Assembly: GCA_036365515.1 (NCBI GenBank)
Contig: CM070874.1
Coordinates: forward strand, 165,372,297 to 165,436,296
Source: Torymus aiolomorphi
Lineage: Eukaryota > Arthropoda > Insecta > Hymenoptera > Torymidae
Length of the DNA: 64,000 nucleotides
Direction of reading: 5' to 3'
The position numbers and the translations under genes were made by a program. Below the pieces are notes generated by a model, which saw nothing but the letters and a program-made list of their open reading frames with translations, had not been told where the DNA came from and made no database searches. Below, piece after piece: positions 22,681 to 35,307 of the stretch (positions are counted from its first letter, which is position 1; each line of letters starts with the position of its first letter).

Positions 22681-23265
22681 TAATTGTTGAAGTTGACCAA
22701 TCAGCACTCGCCTTTAACCGGCAGAGAAGGCAACGCTAGCATGAATTATAAGTACACGTGAAGCGGTGATGATGGAGAGAGGAGAAGAGACAGGCAGCGC
22801 GTGAACGGTTGAACATGGGGTCGGCGCGACAGACGGCGATGCAGCTACGGAGAAAAAAGACTGTCGATAGCAAGAAGAGCTTGATAACACAGAAAGGGCG
22901 TGATGATGTCCATGATATTTATTCGTGATATACTGTAACGGCGTGCAAGATATGAGAATGCGAGAAATATCGTTGATAATAGGCTTCGATCTCTGGACGA
23001 CAACCGAGTGTCCCTATCGCGAAACTATCAAATGCACTACTCCTTGCCCTATTGAAAAATATCGCGCGATTAATCACGCGATTAATCACGCGATTAATCA
23101 CGCGATGATCGTGCCAGTTTATAGACCATTTTCTGGCGCGACAATTGCACGATTACCGCGCAATTATCGCACGAGTTAACCAAAATTCAACACTAAAACA
23201 TATTTTTTATTTCCACAACTATGTACGTACTTGCGAGTGACTGTATGTAATTAGACAGACATTAT
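22681..23265. other. Unassigned DNA with a 12-bp tandem repeat
   Basis: No gene. At 23064-23106 the unit CGCGATTAATCA is repeated about 3.5 times; its GATTAATC core is itself palindromic. The rest is unremarkable. Confidence 0.55.
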
Positions 23266-23267
23266 GA

Positions 23268-23340
<73 letters not shown>

Positions 23341-23406
23341 CACACCCACACACACACACACACACACACACGCGAGTGACTGTATGTAATTAGACAGACA
23401 TTATGA

Positions 23407-23475
<69 letters not shown>

Positions 23476-23501
23476 TGTATATACACACACACACACACAC
23501 A

Positions 23502-23576
<75 letters not shown>
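23266..23576. repeat. Compound (TG)n/(CA)n/(TA)n microsatellite with duplicated unique segment
   Basis: Order: (TG)n, (TA)n, (CA)n, a 38-bp unique stretch (CGAGTGACTGTATGTAATTA...), (TG)n, (CA)n, (TA)n. The same 38-bp stretch stands before the first (TG)n at about 23233, so the locus is a tandem duplication. The TG and CA arms are complementary and could form a cruciform. All open frames here are repeat translations. Confidence 0.9.
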
Positions 23577-23579
<3 letters not shown>

Positions 23580-23811
23580 TGAAATTCTGGAAGTTTGAGG
23601 ATTATATTCAGCACCCGCTTGGAAGTTTGAGGGGTTATGGGAAGTTTGAGGAGCCTCCTCAAACTTCCAATCTATATATTCAGCATCCGAGCGGAAGTTT
23701 GAGGGGTTTTCTAGAGTCTATTTGTCTAGAGTCGGTAACCTGAGGGTTATTATTTCTTTAGCCACTCTGACCGACCGGGGTTGAGCTCCTCAAACTTACT
23801 AGCCTCATATA

Positions 23812-23842
<31 letters not shown>
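23577..23842 (+). mobile_element. TA-island element A
   Basis: Lies between (TA)n tracts. Carries the shared core at 23731-23765 (GGTAACCTGAGGGTTATTAT, then TTCTTTAGCCAC). Around it the motif GGAAGTTTGAGG occurs about five times in both orientations (one copy pair is CTCCTCAAACTTCC). No coding capacity. Confidence 0.65.
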
Positions 23843-23843
<1 letters not shown>

Positions 23844-24185
23844 CACATCTGGGACGCATTTTGAGGATTATATAGGTCATATATACCGAATTTTGAGGAT
23901 TTTGTAGGCATTTTGAGGAGTCTCCTCAAAAGTCCAAAGCACTCGAGAGGCATTTTGAGGATTTTTCAGCGGTTTCCACAATAGTGTGTTAATACATAGA
24001 TTTCGGAAATTCCGTGATATTTTTCCGTAAAAGCGGGCGCCGCAGGCGTCGTGGTGTTAGTCAATAACCTTAGGGTCATTATTTCTTTAGTCACGCGCTT
24101 GTTTATTGGTTGTTTATAACAATGATTATATTTGTGTCACCACTATTGTACAAATTCTTTATGAAATCCTCAAAATACCGTCCAA

Positions 24186-24234
<49 letters not shown>

Positions 24235-24260
24235 ATTATATATATATATATATATAAATC
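23843..24260 (+). mobile_element. TA-island element B
   Basis: Core at 24060-24094 (GTCAATAACCTTAGGGTCAT, then TATTTCTTTAGTCAC), preceded by the GC block AAGCGGGCGCCGCAGGCGTC. The member-specific motif is GCATTTTGAGGA, with inverse copies TCCTCAAAA. It is followed by a (TA)n tract (24187-24260). Confidence 0.65.
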
Positions 24261-24473
24261 TTTGCCATACTTTGGGAACAAAAACGTATACGTTTACTAT
24301 ACTTCGGGGACATTACCGGAGTACGGACACCGTCTCCATAATAATATGGATGAAATCACTATTTCGAGGACAAATCTGGGGTCAATACCCTGAGGCCCTT
24401 ATTTCTTTAGACACGCAATCATAGGCAAACTCTGAGAAAAAGGTGTTCATGTCCCTGTAATACAGGTGAGCTC

Positions 24474-24504
<31 letters not shown>
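24261..24504 (+). mobile_element. TA-island element C
   Basis: Core at 24381-24414 (GTCAATACCCTGAGGCCCTT, then ATTTCTTTAGACAC). Its iterated phrases are of the type ACTTTGGGAACA / CTTCGGGGACAT / TTTCGAGGACAA. Flanked by (TA)n tracts, the right one at 24479-24504. Confidence 0.6.
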
Positions 24505-24868
24505 ACTTAGTACACCGCTACCTACCAGGATACCTACAGGTTTTCTGCAATAGAAGTAGGTATAAAACGTTAAACAGTATATAAGTGACTAAAGAAATAA
24601 TATCCCTCAGGGTGTTGACTAACACCACGAAGCCTGCGGCGCCCCCGTTCAGTTCCGCAGTATTTTACGTTGATTTCGGAAAAATTTTACGGAAAAGAAC
24701 GTTGTGAAAGAAACCCTAAATGTCCTGAATAATACAAAAATGTCCTGAAAGGTAGCGGTAAACATATTCCTAATTCAGTACAGTCCTGAAAACATGCAAA
24801 TGTCCTGAAACATAGCGGTAAACCAATGAAAAGTCCTGAAACATAGCGGTGAACAGATATATTTGTTT
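24505..24868 (-). mobile_element. TA-island element D
   Basis: Core on the minus strand at 24585-24619 (GTGACTAAAGAAATAATATC on +). Adjacent GC block CGAAGCCTGCGGCGCC matches, inverted, that of element B. The iterated motif is GTCCTGAAACATAGCGGTAAAC, four to five partial copies. Nearly identical to 34923-35275. Confidence 0.7.
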
Positions 24869-25069
24869 TACCAGATTTATGGAGCCCTTTTATACACATG
24901 AGCATATTTATGGAGCCCGTTTTCTTTTATGGAGCCCGGGTCCCATAAAATATTCTTATACGGCGTTTATGGAGCTCGATCTAGAGTTTCTATACCCAGA
25001 GAGGGTTCATTTCTTTAGTCACTTGTATACGGGAACTCTAGGCGTAGGTACTAATATACAGGGATGGGC

Positions 25070-25123
<54 letters not shown>
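24869..25123 (+). mobile_element. TA-island element E
   Basis: Core at 24988-25022 (...GGGTTCATTTCTTTAGTCAC). The iterated motif is TTTATGGAGCCCG, four copies, plus inverse GGGTCCCATAAA. It ends in a ~50-bp (TA)n tract. Closely related to 33228-33461. Confidence 0.7.
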
Positions 25124-25125
<2 letters not shown>

Positions 25126-25156
25126 CGGTTAAAATTATATTTCAAGGAGATATATA

Positions 25157-28100
25157 GAGCGGTTAAAATTATATTTCAAGGTCATTTTGAAGGTCAAAAG
25201 TTATTTTCTGGATTTTCGGACTAGTTTTCCACGGAACTAGTAGAAAACTTGATTAAGATCATAACTAGACTTGACCTTGGATCATTTTTCAAGGTCATTT
25301 TCATTGTGAGTTCTAATTTTAATAAACCGATTCTTTCGCAGTTATACTTCTTCAATTCATGCTATCAATCGGTTCTAATTTGGAACAGTAACAGAAAAAC
25401 TGTGGTTATATCCACACTTTGAAACATTTCAGAATCACTGAAAAAAGTTTGGTGGAGAAGAAACACGTTAGCGTAGAGTATCAGTACCAAATGCAAGAAT
25501 TGTTTCGTAACTAAACATTAAGTCCTTTACTCTCCCATTTTAGAGCAAATGTTGCACTAAAATTGTTCCGCATTTAATCTATTTCATCGTTCTTCAGGAG
25601 TACAAAAGTTTAGGGCAGAAGAAGCACTAAAAAGTGTGGCAATGGTACAACACATTTGTGCTGCTACTGCTTTTTTGATTTGGTGCTCCTCCTGCACAAA
25701 AATCGTGCAGTATACGCACTGAGAGAAAAAAACCGACGTGACGCCGTGGATGCTATAGTTGGTGTAAGACCGTGTGACTATACACGTATACAATGCGATC
25801 AAAAAGCAAAATTTTTGAATTTTGCAATTTTTGAATTGACTTTGAAGGTCAACGAGGAGGTCAGATTCAAGGTCATCAGACCAGACAAATCCTCGTTGAA
25901 AATTACTTACGGTATGACCTTAGCTTTTTCAAAAAATATCGTTTCTGGGAAAATACGGCAGTCCCATACTTTTTGATAACCCTGTAATTAAACTTTACAA
26001 TAGAACATTTCTAAAATCTCTCTAACTTTTTTTATTCCTCCTTCGAAACTCTTTAAGTACCGATACTTCTCTAAAAGTTTAGTGCGGCTGTTACTCTAAC
26101 TCTTTGGTGTATCTGTGGTTCTATATTTCGTGCATTATCTTTCCTAAACGTTTCGTACATATAGTTCCCATCGATTTTCGAGAGGATTCAAATTAATTCG
26201 AAGACATTTTTCACAGCACCTGTTCTAACAGTCCTACGTTATTATATTCGAGTATTATCACTTACTTAGATGGATTGAATATGTCTACTGTAGCACGGTC
26301 CGATCGTTGTATCAACCCTCTCAATGGTATGGGTCACATAGGTAATGATTTACGCTTGTTGTCGAACAACTTGAAACGAAGATTTCCAGATTTGCCAGAT
26401 AATTCAAAAATTTGTAGTAAGTGTAGAAAGTTATGCGGATCTCCCATTTCATCTATTGGTACAAGAGATAACAAAGGCAACAACGAATATGAGAACATGG
26501 ATATAGAGACGACATCAGAAAACACTGGTATTGATAAATCTGTTCAAGAAGCTACACGATCAGCTAGAGAAATCGAATTGGAAGACATGTTTTCAGAATT
26601 AAAAGAAAAGTTTTCTAGATTAGCAGTTAATGACCCTTTGAAACTAACTATACTTACAATCGCCCCATCAACTTGGAATATTAGTCGAATTTCCCGTGAA
26701 TTCAATACATTAAGACATTTAGTAAGAAAGTCGAAAAAACTCAAAGCCGATGGAGGTATTTTAGCTACAACAACGGCTAAACATGGTAAGACTTTGTCAA
26801 AGGCAGTAATAGAAGTCATTGTTGAATGTTATAATAACGATCTGCACAGTCGGATGATGCCGGGTCGAAAAGACACTGTCTCTGTTATTATTGATGGAAA
26901 GCGGACTCAGGTGCAGAAACGTCTTTTATATTTCGATTTACGAGAACTTTACGAATTATTCAAGATAGCAGAACCAACAGTGCAAGTAGGATTCAGTACT
27001 TTCGCGAAATTGCGACCAAAACATTGTGTTCTTGCTGGTGCTAGAGGAATGCATAGCGTCTGCTTTTGCACCATTCATCAAAATTGTAAATTGATGTTGG
27101 ATGCAATCGATATTCAGAAGCTCACGAAAAATCAAGAAGAACCCATTTGTAGTTATAAAGATTGTTTACAGCAAATTATGTGTAAGAATCCTACACCTGA
27201 CTGTCACTTGGATGAATGTTCGAAGTGCCCTGGTTCTGAAAGTCTTACGTCTCGTTTACTTGAAATATTGGATGGGGCAAATATCTCACAAATTGAGTAC
27301 TGTGCGTGGTCAGGAACGGATAGATCAACTTTGGAGAATTTAACTCTACCAGTTGAAGAATTTGTTGATGAATTATAGGCCAAATTGGCGATACTCAAAC
27401 CCCACTCATATATTGCCAAAGAACAAGGTAATTTCATTGCTCAAACAAAAAGTAATCTAGGCAATGGAGAAGTTCTGGTAATGTTCGACTATTCTGAGAA
27501 TTACTCTTTTGCAGTTCAAGATGCATCTCAAGCCTTCCATTTTAATAATGACCAGTGCACTGTTTTTCCAGCTATTTACTATTATAAAGAAGATTCAGAG
27601 CTGAAGCATGAAAGTTGTGTATTCTTGTCAAATAGTTTGAAGCATGACACTTCTTCTGTCTATACTATTCAGAATTTATTGATTCCAGAAATCAAGAGAA
27701 AAGTAAAAAAACTTAAAAAGATTATTTACGTGACAAATGGAGCAAAACAGCATTTCAAGAACCGCTTTCAGATAGCAAATCTTCTTCATCATGAGAAGGA
27801 TTTTGGTATTGAGGCAGAGTGGCATTTTTGCGCCACTGCTCATGGTAAAAGCTGTTATGATGGTCTTGGTGCAATATTTAAAAGAGAAGCTTATAGAGCT
27901 AGCTTGAAAGCGAAACCGGAAGATACTATTCTGACGCACACATCTCTTGTGAAGTGGGCTAAAAATCATTTTGAAAATATAAGGATTTTTTATTTTACGC
28001 AGACTGAACATGATAAATTCAAAAGGAAACTCAATCGTAGGTTTCAGGATGCATTACCTGTCCCACAGATTCTTAAACATCATTCTTTTCAATTATCAAA

Positions 28101-28592
28101 TGACGGGAAAGTTATCATTAAAAGGTACTCGAATGCTGCTAAGTCTGTATCTGTTCTACTTTAATTTTCAATGGGAAAATATACTGAATTTTTTTTATAA
28201 TATTCAAGTTTTTCTATTTTTTATCCTCCTTTTTTTAATTTTTTTTATGTTCTGAGAGAAGTAGTACCTCCACGTGGTTCAGAATGGGTTATGCTAAAAC
28301 TACTTGATAGTTCTATTGTGGAACTTTATCTTCTCTAAGGATTTTATACATGAAATTTTTAGATCGCCGGTCCCACGATATGCACAAAGGAACAAATGTC
28401 TCATAGGAGGTTACGTTCAACAAAACATTAATTATGCAGAGACAGAAATCATGACCTTGAAAAATGATCCAAGGTCAAGTCTAGTTATGATCGTAATCAA
28501 GTTTTCTACTAGTTTCGTGGAATACTAGTCCGAAAATCCAGAAAATAACTTTTGACCTTCAAAATGACCTTGAAATATAATTTTAACCGCTC
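25157..28592 (+). mobile_element. 3.4-kb DNA transposon with ~150-bp inverted repeats
   Basis: The left end GAGCGGTTAAAATTATATTT at 25157 is mirrored at 28592. The match runs about 150 bp inward with few differences and includes internal direct repeats of CAAGGTCATTTT. A partial extra copy of the end (AGCGGTTAAAATTATATTTC) stands just outside at 25124-25147. Flanks (TATATA on the left, GGTTTG on the right) do not give a clear target duplication. A transposase ORF fills 26281-28164. 25310-26280 is non-coding 5' sequence; 28165-28440 is non-coding 3' sequence. Confidence 0.85.
26281..28164 (+). pseudogene. Transposase of the 25157-28592 element, superfamily unassigned
   Basis: One frame of 628 codons from ATG 26281, broken by a single TAG at 27376-27378. 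N-terminus: ICSKCRKLCGSP, a CxxC-type pair. Middle: KHGKTLSKAVIEVIVECY, a basic HTH-like region, then STFAKLRPKHCVLAG and MHSVCFCTIHQNCKL, and a Cys cluster (CHLDECSKCPGSE). C-terminal half: an RNase-H-like order of strands, LVMFDYSENYSFAVQDASQ (acidic residue near the start), KIIYVTNGAKQHFKNR and HFCATAHGKSCYDGLGA. In my recollection these blocks occur in widespread, uncharacterised metazoan ORFs in which the second block carries Asp where this copy has Asn (TNGA), which would be a lost catalytic residue. Cut-and-paste transposase is an inference from the inverted repeats and domain order. Otherwise the frame is well preserved, suggesting fairly recent activity. Confidence 0.7.
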
Positions 28593-28880
28593 GGTTTGAA
28601 CAGTAGTAGTAAGAAAATATATCGCTAACTTCATATTAGTGGCAAGAAATAACAATTTTCGTATCAGATTCGCTATTAGAGTGAAGAAAAACTTGTTTTT
28701 CCATCATTCCGAGACTTTCAGCCGCCATATTGGATCTGCCATTTTGAATGTTCGGAATCGCCAGACGGCGTTCGAAAGTAGAAGTCAAGAGCTTTCATTT
28801 GAGCCTAGGTAGACCTCATTTGGATCAAAATTGTTCTGGGCAGAGGGGGTGTCGCATTGACAGAGAATGCCCCATATATA
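28593..28880. other. Short spacer between transposons
   Basis: No gene. Contains a GCCGCCATATTGGATCTGCCATTTTGAAT stretch of repetitive appearance and runs up to the Helitron terminus. Confidence 0.4.
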
Positions 28881-28900
28881 CTAGAGGGGCTGCGCCCCCT
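28881..28900 (-). terminator. Helitron 3' terminal hairpin and CTAG
   Basis: Stem AGGGGC/GCCCCT with a small loop, then CTAG as the last bases of the element on the minus strand. In Helitrons this hairpin acts as the stop signal for rolling-circle transfer. Listed here as a replication terminator, not a transcription terminator. Confidence 0.75.
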
Positions 28901-29522
28901 ACTCGCTCCGCTCGTCAACCCCCAACTTCGAAAAATAAGACATTGAAGACTTTGAACCTATTTATTTTCAAGGTACTGATTTTTTTGAGTATATAAGAGT
29001 ACATTTACGCTATCAATTTTGATTTAAAAATCATTTGTTGTATTTTATTTTTATTATTTTGTGTATAAACTGAAACTTAAATAAATTTCGTATACCGATT
29101 TCATTTAGCTATTGATTTATATCTCTTATAATATCGTTTAAACAATTTCTCATTGATTTTATACTATTATTGCGTATATTTTATATTGTGAAATTTGTTT
29201 TTTGATAATATAAGAGCATAATCACTTTAAAAATTTTGATTTAAAAACCTTTTCTTTGATTTTATTTGTATTTTTAAATGGATCAAATCGAAACTTAATT
29301 AAATTTTATATACAATTTTCATTTAGCTAATTATTAAAATCTCTTATCATTCAAATAATTTCTCCTTTATTTTATACTTTTATTGTGTATATTTTATATT
29401 GAGATATTTGGTTTTTGAATATATATGAACATATTTTTTAATAAATATATGCAATAAATATATATACATATGTAAATATGTATATATATTTACATAAGTA
29501 ATTATATAACTAATTGTTTTTT

Positions 29523-32500
29523 TTAATTATCAAGAATTTCTTTCCAAACAATATTTTCAATTTCTAATGAATTTTCTAAATTATTTTGTATATATATGTT
29601 ATCTGGATTTCTACATCGTGATAAAGCAACATAATGAAAACTTTGTGCCTGAGATTTATTAATGGTCATGCAAAATGCTAATGTTAATTGAAACTGTTTT
29701 CTATAAAGAATAAACGGTAATGAAGAAGATTCTCCTGTATTTAATGTAATTCTTGGAATAAAAAATCTATTACCTGCTTTTTCTCCTGTCAATATTTCTG
29801 CTTCAATATTATATCTAAATAATTTGGTTATTTTAAGTCTAGTACCGTTACACAAACCTTCGTATATACTCAAATTTCTAATTAACATAACAATAGCATT
29901 AACTTTTAAATCTAATTAATGAGGTGGCAAACCTTCATAAATATTGTATAATGTTTCCATTGGAAAAAGTAGATGAATGTTGTCATCACTTTGATCAACA
30001 CCTTTATGAGTCACATAATCTGTACTATAATAAGTCTTCTTATCACCACTTAATAACATTAAAATGTTTTTATTCAAAAATTTAATGTCTTCATTATGAG
30101 GTGCTAAAATAACACGATCATAATCACTTATTTTATTAATATTTTTATAAATTTGTAAGCAAACATCGTTAGTTCTCCAATTATTAGGTATTATAAAAGG
30201 ATTTATATTACCATCTCCAATTTGTAATAATAATTTTGAGAATTCATTATTCTGAGAACGAATATTGTGTTTTAATTTGAAAATTTTAAGTAAATGCCAA
30301 AGTTCAGAATATTTAATACTGTCTTCAATTATAGCACTTCTAAATCCGTTTTTCATTACTGAGAGTATTTGTCGAAAATCACCTCCTAAAATTATTAATT
30401 TTCCCCCAAAAGGTAAATCGTTTGTACATAAATCTCTTAAAGTTCTGTCAATACTTTCTAAAGCGTTTTTGGGTATCATAGATGCTTGATCCCAGATTAT
30501 GACTTCTGTTTCTCTTAATTTCTTTTTATCTGATTCTAATTTTAAAAAAGAATTTTCAATACTATTTAAATCTAATGGTAATCTAAAAGTTCTATGAGTA
30601 GTCATTCCTTTGGGTAATAGAATAGACGCTTTACCGGTCCAAGCCATTAATATAATATTTTTTCCTTTTGATAGAAAATAATAAATATAAGTTTTATATA
30701 AAAATGTTTTACCCGAACCTCCAGGACCATCTATAAAATTTATTTTATTAAATTTTGTATAAGTTGTGTGAAAATAAATTTTTGATCTTCATTTAATTTT
30801 GTAAACATACCTTTGAATATTTCCTTACTAATTGAAATTATTTTACTATCGTATTTTATATCATTTATGATGGGATCAGGTTCAGGTAATCCAAAATCTG
30901 TACAAGATAAATCTTCCAACAATAATAATTTATTTATATGATCTAAAGCTAAGTTATGTTTATTTTCATGAAAATCTTCACTAAAGTATTTTTTAAAATT
31001 TTCCCAAATAATATTGGCTTGAATATTTTCTGTTAGTAGAAACGAAGTAAAAAATTTACGTAATTGAAAAGGGAACATGATACGACATGCTTCTTCAAAA
31101 ATTTTTCAAATTTATAAATCGTTTTCTATTGAATCCATTGCAGTCACAGCTTCTTTATGAGTATTATACGTTACATTTTTATATGTACGTAAATCTTTAA
31201 TGGAAGTAGCGCCTTTTATACGACTTAATATTAATTTTAAAGCGAATCTTTCAGAATCTTTTGGAGATACTATATTTAAACGTCCAATAGCATAATGTTT
31301 TTGTTCACGTTCACGTTTTACCCAAACTTTTTTTGCGTTAAATATATAATAATGCGGTATATTAACGTATTTTATATTATTTGCAAATTTATCATTTTTA
31401 TTCAAGTCAAACCACGCTGTTAAAGTTGTTTTCCAATTATCAAGAGCATCTATTTCATAATTTTCTTCAAAAACAATTTTTTGTTGATTTTCTGTATGAA
31501 CTGCTAAACGGATAACAGTATGACTCCTTCCACATAAGGGAAATTTTTGTAACCGCCATGCTGTTTCCATTGGGCTCAAGTACCGGCCATCAATATATTC
31601 AGTAATTTCATCATATATTCCATTTCTTTTGTCATCATTTTTTTAATGTACAAAAAGCTCTATCACTACCTTTATGTATATAATCAAAAATATATTTGAT
31701 GCTTTGAATTGAAGCACAATATTCAACATTAATATGACATTTATATTTTTCTAATAAAAATTTATTGTAAGGAACTACCATTGAATTATCTACTGGAATA
31801 ATTTTTTTATTTCTTTTAAGTCGATATGTGTAATTATCAGAAGAATTATTTGTTCGTTTATATTGAGGATAACCATTTTTTTTTAAATGTTGTTGACGAT
31901 TGAAAAGGTTTAGGAAAATTTTTTTTCCAAACGTCTTTATATTTATCGTAACACGGAGAATTTTCACTATGTGGTCCATGTAACATATGTTTTATAACTA
32001 ATTTTTGTAATTTTTTATCATTATTAGAAGGTATCTCAGCAGAAATATGTTTATTAATAGCTTCTCGTGTCCCTAATTTATTTTTATGATCTAATGTTAC
32101 TACAAGATGTGCACACGGTAATCCTCTTTTCTGAAATTCAATAGTATACACATAAGCTAAAGCATTTCTAAAAATTTTATGATTTTCTATATGATTAAGT
32201 AAACACTTAAATTTTGTATAAAATTATCTAACTGTAATATTTGGTATATCATTGGGCGTAGTTCCGATAGGAAATGTCGTTAATACACTTTTTAATTCTT
32301 TCCACTTAGGATTACACGTCATAGTTATAAATAAATCAGGTCGACCAATATTTCTTACTATTGCCATTGCATCTTGATATTGTTGCTGCATATATCTAGG
32401 AATACCTATATAAGTTGCTGGAAGTACAAAAATATTTCCTAGTCTTTCTTTTTTTTCAAAATTTTCTGATATATTTAATGCACTATTTATAACATGATCC

Positions 32501-33120
32501 CTCAAACCTTGATAAAATTCAGTACATAATTTTTTTTGTTGCTGCCTAAAATAATTCATTCTATTGTTTTCTATCATAATATAGGAATGTAAAAAGAATT
32601 GTTGGGTTAGTCTCCCTCCAAATAAATGTGGAGTGAAATTTTCTGAATTTGGTTTGTAAGCTAATCTATAAGAATATTGCTGTAATATTGTTAGAAGGTT
32701 TTCTTTTGAATCATATGGTTTTTTTAGTATAACCAATACTCCAGCCTAAATCTCCTGAAGTAAAAAATAATGGAAATACCATTGGGTCAACATGATGTGA
32801 TAATTTACTTAAATATGTGTATTCTTTTTCATTAGAACTATTTTTTGGATAAAAGCATAGATCATAATTATGAGGGATTCCTAATTTGGAAATAATTATA
32901 GCTGCACATTCCAACGTTAATGGTTTAGTATAATTATGTTTGTGATTATTATTCTTACGAACAAAATATAATTTATAATTTGAAAGTTTCTTTGTATTAG
33001 TTATTTCGTGTAAATATTTATACTGTTTAGCATAAGGATTACTGTTTAAAACTTCAATCAATAATTTGAAATGTTCTTGAGTTAAATCTTTATGACTCTT
33101 TATTTTCATTTCAATTGCAG
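29523..33120 (-). pseudogene. Helitron Rep/helicase (RepHel)
   Basis: Single ancestral ORF of roughly 1,200 residues, now split by about four frameshifts and three in-frame stops into pieces 33271-32711, 32736-32224, 32151-31858, 31979-31635, 31579-31112, 31078-30740, 30647-29916 and 29888-29523. The N-terminal Helitron-like domain includes RLGNIFVLPATYIGIPRYMQ. The Rep HUH motif reads RGLPCAHLVV, with the first His changed to Cys. The two-Tyr motif is intact (IKYIFDYIHKG). Helicase: Walker A GPGGSGKT at 30731-30705, Walker B as IIWDQAS (normally DE), GGDFRQIL, and a C-terminal MTINKSQAQSF joined directly to HYVALSRC by a small deletion. It would nick and unwind donor DNA for rolling-circle transposition; the two active-site changes make it non-functional. 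The apparent N-terminal Tyr/Ile run is the (TA)n tract. Confidence 0.88.
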
Positions 33121-33127
33121 TATTGTC

Positions 33128-33461
<334 letters not shown>

Positions 33462-33504
33462 TATATATATATATATATGTACCCACACACACACAGACAC
33501 ACAC

Positions 33505-33535
<31 letters not shown>

Positions 33536-33537
33536 CA

Positions 33538-33569
<32 letters not shown>

Positions 33570-33570
33570 T

Positions 33571-33809
33571 TTCTGAAACCGGTACTTTTGAGGATCTATA
33601 GTTTTTTTTTCTCCAGAGTTTGTATATGCTTGACTAAAGAAATAACTCCCTCTCTGCGTTGAAGGTGTTAATATAAATCCTCAAAAGTACCGTTTCATAC
33701 GGAAGGAATTTTGATGATGTCCTTAAAAGTCCGAAAAATCCTCAAAGTATCGAATCCGTGCTGACATAGATCCTCAAAAGCTGCATTATATATATATATA
33801 TATATATAT
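33571..33809 (-). mobile_element. TA-island element G
   Basis: Core on the minus strand at 33631-33662 (TGACTAAAGAAATAACTCCC on +). Iterated motif ATCCTCAAAAGTACCG with inverse CGGTACTTTTGAGGAT. It ends in (TA)n, into which the solo LTR at 33810 is inserted. Confidence 0.6.
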
Positions 33810-34899
33810 TGTGACGGGCGCCGATATATGGTAAGTGGATCACGTACACTGCGTCGCGAGACTTGAATCTCGCGCGCTTGCACGTATCGTGATCGTCAGA
33901 GCGCCACGCGGAACAAGCGCCAAGTAGACGGAGAAGAAGACGAAGCCGCCGCGCTGCAGTGAGCGGGAACGAGCGGCCATGTTGTTGACCGCCGTGACAC
34001 GCAACAAGTCGCGTCGTGAGTGAGCTCGGTGCCCGTGTGGGAGAATTGCGAGTGGGTTCGCGTGCGTGCGCCTCCACCACTACAGCCTGCAGCTTTGCGC
34101 CGCCACCACTGTGTGGGAGAGAGAGAAAGAGAGAGATAGCCCCTCGACAGCCGGCCGAAGCAGAGAAAGAGAGAGAGACAGTGAGAATCGCTGTTGCGTG
34201 CGATGGCTGGCCAGCCCCGCGTAAGTAGCGTTTGATTGCTTTTCGCATGTTTGTACTGGCGCAGCGTAGTGACGGGGGCGCGAGGATATTCCCTCCCATC
34301 ACCAACATTAGCGAGCGAGCGAGAATAGTCTCGGCCTGTCGCGTCTTAATTTTATATTAGTTTGTTCGGGAGCTCGCGCCCTTTCGCGAGCGAACTTATT
34401 CTTTAATAAATTTAGAGCCATTGTTTTTATCTTAACTGTCGAGTCACGCGTTCTTATTTGGAGACCTTAGCCTGTGCATGATTTCCCGAATACCGCCCTC
34501 TACCCTTTTCAGTGGCTGCAGCTAGTCGAGGCGTAGCCTCCTAGAGGATCATCGGTAGCGGGAGTAAGTTTAAAAGTCGCTCGAGAGGTTCGACCGAGCG
34601 GCGTTGTACGCGGGAAAGACCGGCTGCGCTGGTAACGCTAGGTCATAGCGAGCAGCCGGTAGTTCGCGGGCAGCAGTTGGCAGCAGCGGCAGAGCGCAGC
34701 GCCGGTTCCAGGGGAAAGCGGCCTAGGCTTTCTACAATCGAAGCCGGGCTCGCATGTTCGGAACCTATGCCGAGGCGCTTCTTCCGGAGTACAGGTGATT
34801 CTACAACGGTGAGTTGCCCGGGCGTAGAATACACCCGTATATTACCCCGCGAACCCCTGAGAGGGATTAATACCCTCTCCGTAACTGTACCCCGTTACA
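33810..34899 (+). repeat. Solo LTR of the gypsy 1 family
   Basis: Starts TGTGACGGGCGCCGATAT and ends CCCCGTTACA, giving short inverted termini TGT..ACA. Both flanks are (TA)n, so an ATAT target duplication is possible but cannot be distinguished from the array. Sequence relation to 15156-16240 and 22044-22338 identifies the family. Solo LTRs form by recombination between the two LTRs of one insertion. The 188-residue minus frame and others in it are not genes. Confidence 0.85.
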
Positions 34900-34922
34900 A
34901 TATATATATATATATATATATA

Positions 34923-35275
34923 AAACTTAGTACACCGCTACCTTCCAGGACACCTACAGGTTTTCTGCAATAGAAGTAGGTATATAACGTTAAACAGTAT
35001 ATAAGTGACTAAAGAAATAATATCCCTCAGGGTGTTGACTAACACCACGACGTCTGCGGCGGCCCCGTTCAGTTCCGCAGTATTTTACGTTGATTTCGGA
35101 AAAATTTTACGGAAAAAAACGTTGTGAAAGAAACCCTAATGTCCTGAATAATACAAAAATGTCCTGAAAGGTAGCGGTAAATATATTCCTAATTTAGTGC
35201 AGTCCTGAAAACATGCAAATGTCCTGAAACATAGCGGTAAACCAATGAAAAGTCCTGAAACATAGTGGTGAAAAG

Positions 35276-35304
<29 letters not shown>
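34923..35304 (-). mobile_element. TA-island element H
   Basis: Near-identical to element D (24505-24850) in the same orientation. Core at 35005-35039, GC block CGACGTCTGCGGCGGCC, and iterated motif GTCCTGAAACATAGCGGTAAAC. Bounded by (TA)n on both sides. Confidence 0.7.

Positions 35305-35307
<3 letters not shown>

Noticed and set aside
23262..23743. His/Thr and Cys/Val repeat frames
   Set aside because: Pure dinucleotide-repeat translations.
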